DNA from: Pagrus major
Lineage: Eukaryota > Chordata > Actinopteri > Spariformes > Sparidae
DNA length: 64,000 nt
NCBI RefSeq assembly: GCF_040436345.1
Contig: NC_133230.1
Coordinates: forward strand, 29,322,551 to 29,386,550
Direction: 5' to 3'
Notes under the pieces: generated by a model
The model's input: only the letters and a program-made list of their open reading frames with translations
What the model was told of the DNA's origin: nothing
Databases searched by the model: none
Made by a program: the position numbers and the translations under genes
Part shown: in pieces, positions 59,670-64,000 of the stretch
Numbering within the stretch: position 1 is the first letter of the stretch
Layout of the letters: every line of letters starts with the position of its first letter

Positions 59670-60358
59670 TTTGCATTTTTGTATTATTATGTTAATAATT
59701 GACATAAAAATTAACATTTCTGAAATATTGCGCTTTCTTGTAGTATTTCAACACTGTAGTGGCCTTCCTACAAGACGACAATACCAGCAGTAGCCCAAAG
59801 CTACTGAGACTGTCAAGATTGTTTTTCAATGTTGTATAATATTTACTATATTTGTATTTAAAGGTCCAGTGTGTAGAATTTAATGGCATCTAGCACTGTG
59901 GTTGCAGATTGCGATCCACTAATACCCCTCTGTAGCAACATGGCGGTACAACATCAGTGATATTTTTTGTTGTTGTTTTTTTTTTTACTAAAATGTGCTA
60001 TACAAGTAGTGAACTCAGAAGTCAGTGCAAGGGTAACAGTGCACAGTTCAGACTATTAGTTTGTTAATAAATGCTACAACTCCGCAAGAGTTAGCGACGA
60101 GCTTGACTCGGGCTCACTTAAGGTGGACTGACCATTAAGGTGGCCCAGCTATTCTCATCCGAGTGACAAGACGCCTGTTCCCCTTCTACTACATTTCAAC
60201 TGACACATATCCTCACTCCTATCCTATCCCTATAATCCACATGAAAGCATGTATGGAGTTTTATTTGGTACTGATCAGCATATCATATTTTATGCTGATG
60301 ACATTTACTTTTCCTTATCAAAACAAAACAAAAACTTGAATTGCACTAAGTACAGCAC
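59670..60358. mobile_element. AAGGTCCAGTGTGTAG MITE fragment and unassigned sequence
   Basis: At 59858 TTAAAGGTCCAGTGTGTAG opens a well-known type of fish MITE whose interior (GGCATCTAGCACTGTGGTTG, CCTCTGTAGCAACATGGCGG) is visible to about 59950. The right end was not recognised. The remaining sequence is non-coding. Confidence 0.55.
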
Positions 60359-60668
60359 ATACCTCCGCCAATGACTAACATTCCCCTTTATCCGCATCAA
60401 ATTGTACTCATGCTTAATACGCCTGATATTTTTCATTAAGATCCATGGATTAATTCCTGAGAAATTAATGAAAATGTCGAAAAACATCCCAACTCACAAA
60501 GTTAAAACATTCCAGGATCCGTCCGTTAATCTGGACCTTGACCAAAAGTTGATGGGATCTATCCTCCACAAAAGTTTCATGGAAATACGTTCAGTAGTTT
60601 TTGTGTAATCCTGCTGACAAACCAACAAACGGACACGGGTGAAAACATAACCCTCTTGACGGACGTCA
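60359..60668. repeat. Dispersed repeat, CCTCCGCCA ... TGACGGACG ends
   Basis: It opens ATACCTCCGCCAATGAC and closes CATAACCCTCTTGACGGACG. Internal wording ATCCTCCACAAAAGTTTCAT, TTCAGTAGTTTTTGTGTAAT and GACAAACCAACAAACGGACA is that of a common teleost repeat, related to LINE/RTE 3' ends or a derived MITE. Non-coding. Confidence 0.6.
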
Positions 60669-63364
60669 TAAATAATTTATTCCACTAAGGCAGAAATAAC
60701 TCTACATATGGAGATATATATTATTACAATCTAAATTAAAGTGTCTCCAGACCTTTTAATGATACCCTGATTTGGGCCGAAAAACACTCCTCTGTCCTTC
60801 CACTCACACTGTGCCATGTTGCTGTTTTCTTTCCCTTTTCTTTTTTTTGTTAGTTGCATCTTAGATTGTGTTTGTGCCAGCTTGCAGCCTGTCAGGACTC
60901 ATCAGAGCAGCTTGCAGTTGGTGGAGGGGCCGTCTTGGCCGCGGTGGCGTGACTAAGCTGGGTTCAGGGCCCTCTGGGTTTCATCCCCGCGCTCTTCTTG
61001 CTGAGTGGTGACACATGTGTTGTGACAGGGCCGCTGTACAGCGCTGCATTATGAACTATCTGGGGACGGCTTGTTGTGGCTGTGAGGGTTAACGGGCCAG
61101 GGGTCTGTGGGTACGTCAGTGCCACACTCCCAGGGGTGGATGCAGCACATTAAAGACAGACAAGGGCATCGGAATACGTTTATCAAGAGAAAACGCTCAC
61201 ATTACAGTATGATGTCAATCCCTTTTACACTCTTGGACAGATGTTGGATGGATTTTCCAGCTATGGTTTTCACAGTATAAAAGGCTATTTTTAAGAGAAA
61301 GGCATCTGAAATCACAAAATATATCACCATTTATGATTTTGTTGCATCAGTTGTCTAAATAAATTAATGTTCTAAAGCAGGTCTGAATTCATAACAGACA
61401 CATAAAGTAAGGAATCTGGTTTTTAGTAGCTACAGGTTTTTTGGATCTCAGGTTGTAAATGCATTTTTCCAGCAAGGGTGAAGTCATGAGGTCTCAGCTA
61501 TAAATAAGCGTCACGTCACAGCTTCCTCTATTTTTGCACAAATGTGTGTTCTCCGCTCCTTTTGAGTTGTCCACCTTAGCTGTGTGTCTTTCTGGAGCAC
61601 AAAGGCGTATTCATGATGGGGAAACGGTGCCTGAGGGGAAAAAAGAAGTCTGGGGCTACACCCTGCCGTCCTCACACACACAAACACACATTAAGCAGCT
61701 CAACTTGTCTTGGCTGAGACCTTCTGCACAAAACAGAGTGGGGAAAGAGCGGGACAAAGGGAATCATCGCCAATGACATTACATTTCTGTGTTTTAGCGG
61801 TGTTCTCAACTTTCCTTTATCCTGGCACACAATTATTATCTATTACACCTGCCTTTTTGGGCAAATTACAACTTTCCTTTATTCTGTCACATTTATTATC
61901 TATTGGGAAAATTACAAACCCTTATAGGTTTGTGTATGAACAACACACTTGAAGTGCTCTTAATTGTATGCTTGGCAACATGTCTGCTGAGAGGCAGCTT
62001 TTAAAAATGTATTGTCTCTCCTTCAGCGCACACTACAGGTCTGCTAAGAGCCATGTTTGGAAATGCTGCTCCAGATGTGAGACTCTGCGCCCCGCTGAGG
62101 GAGATGAATGGCTAGGGGGGCTGCAGGCTACCTACAGGTTCACATCGTTAATGAGCAGAGGAGTCTGCTGAGAGCGAGATATGATTGATAGCGCCGTGAC
62201 AGAACTGGAAGAGGGGGAATCACAGCAAGGAATTTTTGATAAAGACAGAGGGGTGAGGGGCTTTGGCAGGCAGCAAAGAGAAAGAATCTGGCATCGGACT
62301 TGCTCGAGCTAGATGCCAGGAGCCCGTCTACCATGCTGCAAAGCCACAGTGCTTCCTCTTGTTACAGCCCCACTTCTCTGGTCTGTTAGTTTAATCTGCA
62401 GCTGGATGTTTGTCCCTGTTGCGTGCCTCACCATATTCCACATAATACTTTTCCCTCCAAGGGAAACAAATAGCAAAGGTGGAATTTCTGACAAGTGTTT
62501 CCGGATGTTGTTGGCAGCAAGTGGACATGAAGTGCATCCAACCCTATTACCAACCCACTGTGCTTGGAGCCTTTCTTTCACCAGAACGACGGATAAATTA
62601 GGAGACAGAAGGGCGAAAGTGCATATTTATTGCCTCGACTCCATTTGACTTGCTATGTTTTCATATCTTTTAATCCCCTCTGGGGTGTTAATGGTCCTTT
62701 CGGAGCGACGAGATGCCTGTGACACTAAGTCTGAGACGGCACAGAAATGACATCAAGGAGAGAATTACAACAGAAGCGCAGAATTCAGCTAAATCGTCTC
62801 AACCCCCTTCCTTTCAGATGGCAGCAGTAATATAGGCAACCGCCACTTCAGGATTTGCAGCCAAGAGCAGTCCCCACAAAATAATGAAGTGAGGCTGGAT
62901 GGATGCCAGGAGGGCGACTGGTTATGTCAGCCTGCATAATGTGCTAGACCAGGGTCTCTGTAATGTCATACTAGTGAGCTATTGACTGCCCCGATTCTCA
63001 TTTATCCTGCAGTATCAGATCTAATCACTCTACTACATGTTTATCCAACATCAGCTCAGTGAACGCTAAGCAGGCTACATTAACCACTTTGCCTTTGACT
63101 TTATAAACAGTTCCATTTTTAACATTAACTTGGGCTAATAATAAGTTATTGTTTACCTCTGAACCTTGGAGATGGAATGGAAATCTTAATGCGTGGGAGT
63201 CCACACTTAAAATGTAGTTTGAGTCCAAATGCAGTAAGGCTGTATTAATTAGTACAACATGCACACAAAGAGACACAAAATGAGAGAGCGAATAACTTAG
63301 TAGCAAAAATGATAAGACTTACTTTTCATTACTAACACGACTGAATATGAGGTTAGCAGCTTAC
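60669..63364. other. Repeat-poor non-coding stretch
   Basis: No coding exon and no recognisable mobile element in about 2.7 kb, which is unusual for this window. 62.0-62.95 kb is compositionally even and free of simple repeats. Short frames show no domains. If the first exon of sertad4 is at 63.4 kb, this is its first intron. Confidence 0.45.
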
Positions 63365-63700
63365 CTGTCTTGAATTGTTTTGACCTCGTCCCCGGCTCCA
63401 CACTTGCTTTGTGGTAACGACAGAAATCCAAGGTGCGTTGATGACAAATGAAACAGTCCTACTGCATAAATACTAACGTAACGGTGTCCTCAGCTGGCAG
63501 CGCGTTGTTCTAATTTTAGCCCCGCTAGCACGCGAAGCACACTATCGGTTTAAATACCACTTATGTAATTACTAGTTAATTAGCCGCTTGTCTAAATACT
63601 AATCATTAAGCGCGCGCGTTTCGCTCACTATACCCGCGCGAAGCATCCCCGCGCGCTTTCTGCTCAGTGGCAAACGTGGACGGCTGTTGTTTTTCTCTTC
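63365..63700 (-). other. Candidate non-coding first exon (sertad4?)
   Basis: On the minus strand CAAGACAG|GTAAGC at 63365/63364 is an excellent splice donor that follows directly on a CpG-rich block. sertad4 needs an upstream non-coding exon on this strand, and nothing nearer was recognised. The link across about 16.6 kb is inference. An unrelated gene beginning here is the alternative. Confidence 0.35.
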
Positions 63701-63900
63701 CTGAATGAAATAAGAAGGGGAGCTCGGCTTCTGCTCGGTCCTCTGGTAGTCCATTCAGCGCGGTCTCCCGTGCAGAAGTGTCCCGGGCGGCTCGCGTCTT
63801 GGCTGGGGTCGCTGGGTTGACAGTTCACATGAATGTGTGGCGGAGAGAAAACAACACCAGCGACGCAGCTCCATCCCCTCCAGTCAACTACTGCTGAGGA
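63480..63900. promoter_or_regulatory. CpG-rich block, probable promoter
   Basis: CG dinucleotides are dense (AAGCGCGCGCGTTTCGC, ACCCGCGCGAAGC, CCCCGCGCGC), in contrast to the CG-poor remainder of the window. Splice-donor-like sites flank it on both strands (minus at 63364, plus GGAA|GTGAGT at 63952), which would suit a bidirectional promoter. No TATA box was recognised. Confidence 0.5.
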
Positions 63901-64000
63901 GTTCAAGTACAACTCGGAATTGTCTACACTCGTTTGATTGTCAGATTGGAAGTGAGTAGTCAGTTACTTGTGGCAGGTGTATGACTAATGCTCCGGTTGC

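Noticed and set aside
63664..63912. 82-codon minus-strand frame in the CpG-rich block
   Set aside because: CpG-rich DNA lacks stops. No start context or domain; better explained as promoter or 5' UTR.

Overview
This window looks like the nuclear genome of a ray-finned fish, most likely a percomorph teleost. Vertebrate genes are split by GT-AG introns, the sequence is AT-rich with many (CA)n and (TG)n microsatellites, and the dispersed repeats (TTAA-flanked MITEs beginning AAGGAATAG or AAGGTGCAGTATGTAAG, L2-like LINE tails, a tRNA-like SINE, Tc1 and hAT fragments) are of the kinds common in percomorph fish. No bacterial operon, CRISPR array, rRNA gene or convincing stand-alone tRNA gene was seen.

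Three protein-coding genes can be supported. (1) 0.26-1.37 kb, plus strand: an uninterrupted 369-codon gene for a thrombomodulin-like type I membrane protein (C-type lectin-like domain, three EGF modules, one membrane helix). (2) 5.79-13.76 kb, plus strand: a complete six-exon glycine N-methyltransferase gene (gnmt). Its exons join in frame to exactly 295 residues, and a TATA box lies upstream. (3) 46.77-42.98 kb, minus strand: three coding exons of SERTA-domain protein 4 (sertad4), joining in frame to 396 residues, with acidic poly-Glu tracts in the last exon. A CpG-rich block with a strong minus-strand splice donor at 63.37 kb may be its distant promoter and non-coding first exon.

The rest is intergenic or intronic DNA filled with mobile-element debris. 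1.95-3.62 kb is a tandem duplication with a deletion in one copy. 9-13 kb holds three or four MITEs inside gnmt introns. 15.9 kb has a Tc1 transposase scrap. 18.7-19.8 kb and 23.7-24.1 kb have L2-type LINE fragments. 28.8-32.6 kb holds a broken hAT element next to a broken Ty3/gypsy-like retroelement. 34.2-37.3 kb has an inverted repeat, a SINE and nested insertions. 40.4-41.7 kb is a run of three MITEs. 48.5-48.9 kb has a repeat with a nearly perfect 30-bp hairpin. 55.5-56.3 kb and 58.9-60.7 kb hold further MITEs.

The most unusual object is a 758-bp perfectly symmetric element at 58.9-59.7 kb. Each terminal inverted repeat carries three XhoI/BglII-like palindromes (CTCGAGATCTCGAG or close variants), and its short interior encodes the N-terminal part of what looks like an integrase-type transposase. 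The three genes have no obvious functional relation: cell-surface coagulation control, one-carbon metabolism and transcriptional co-regulation.
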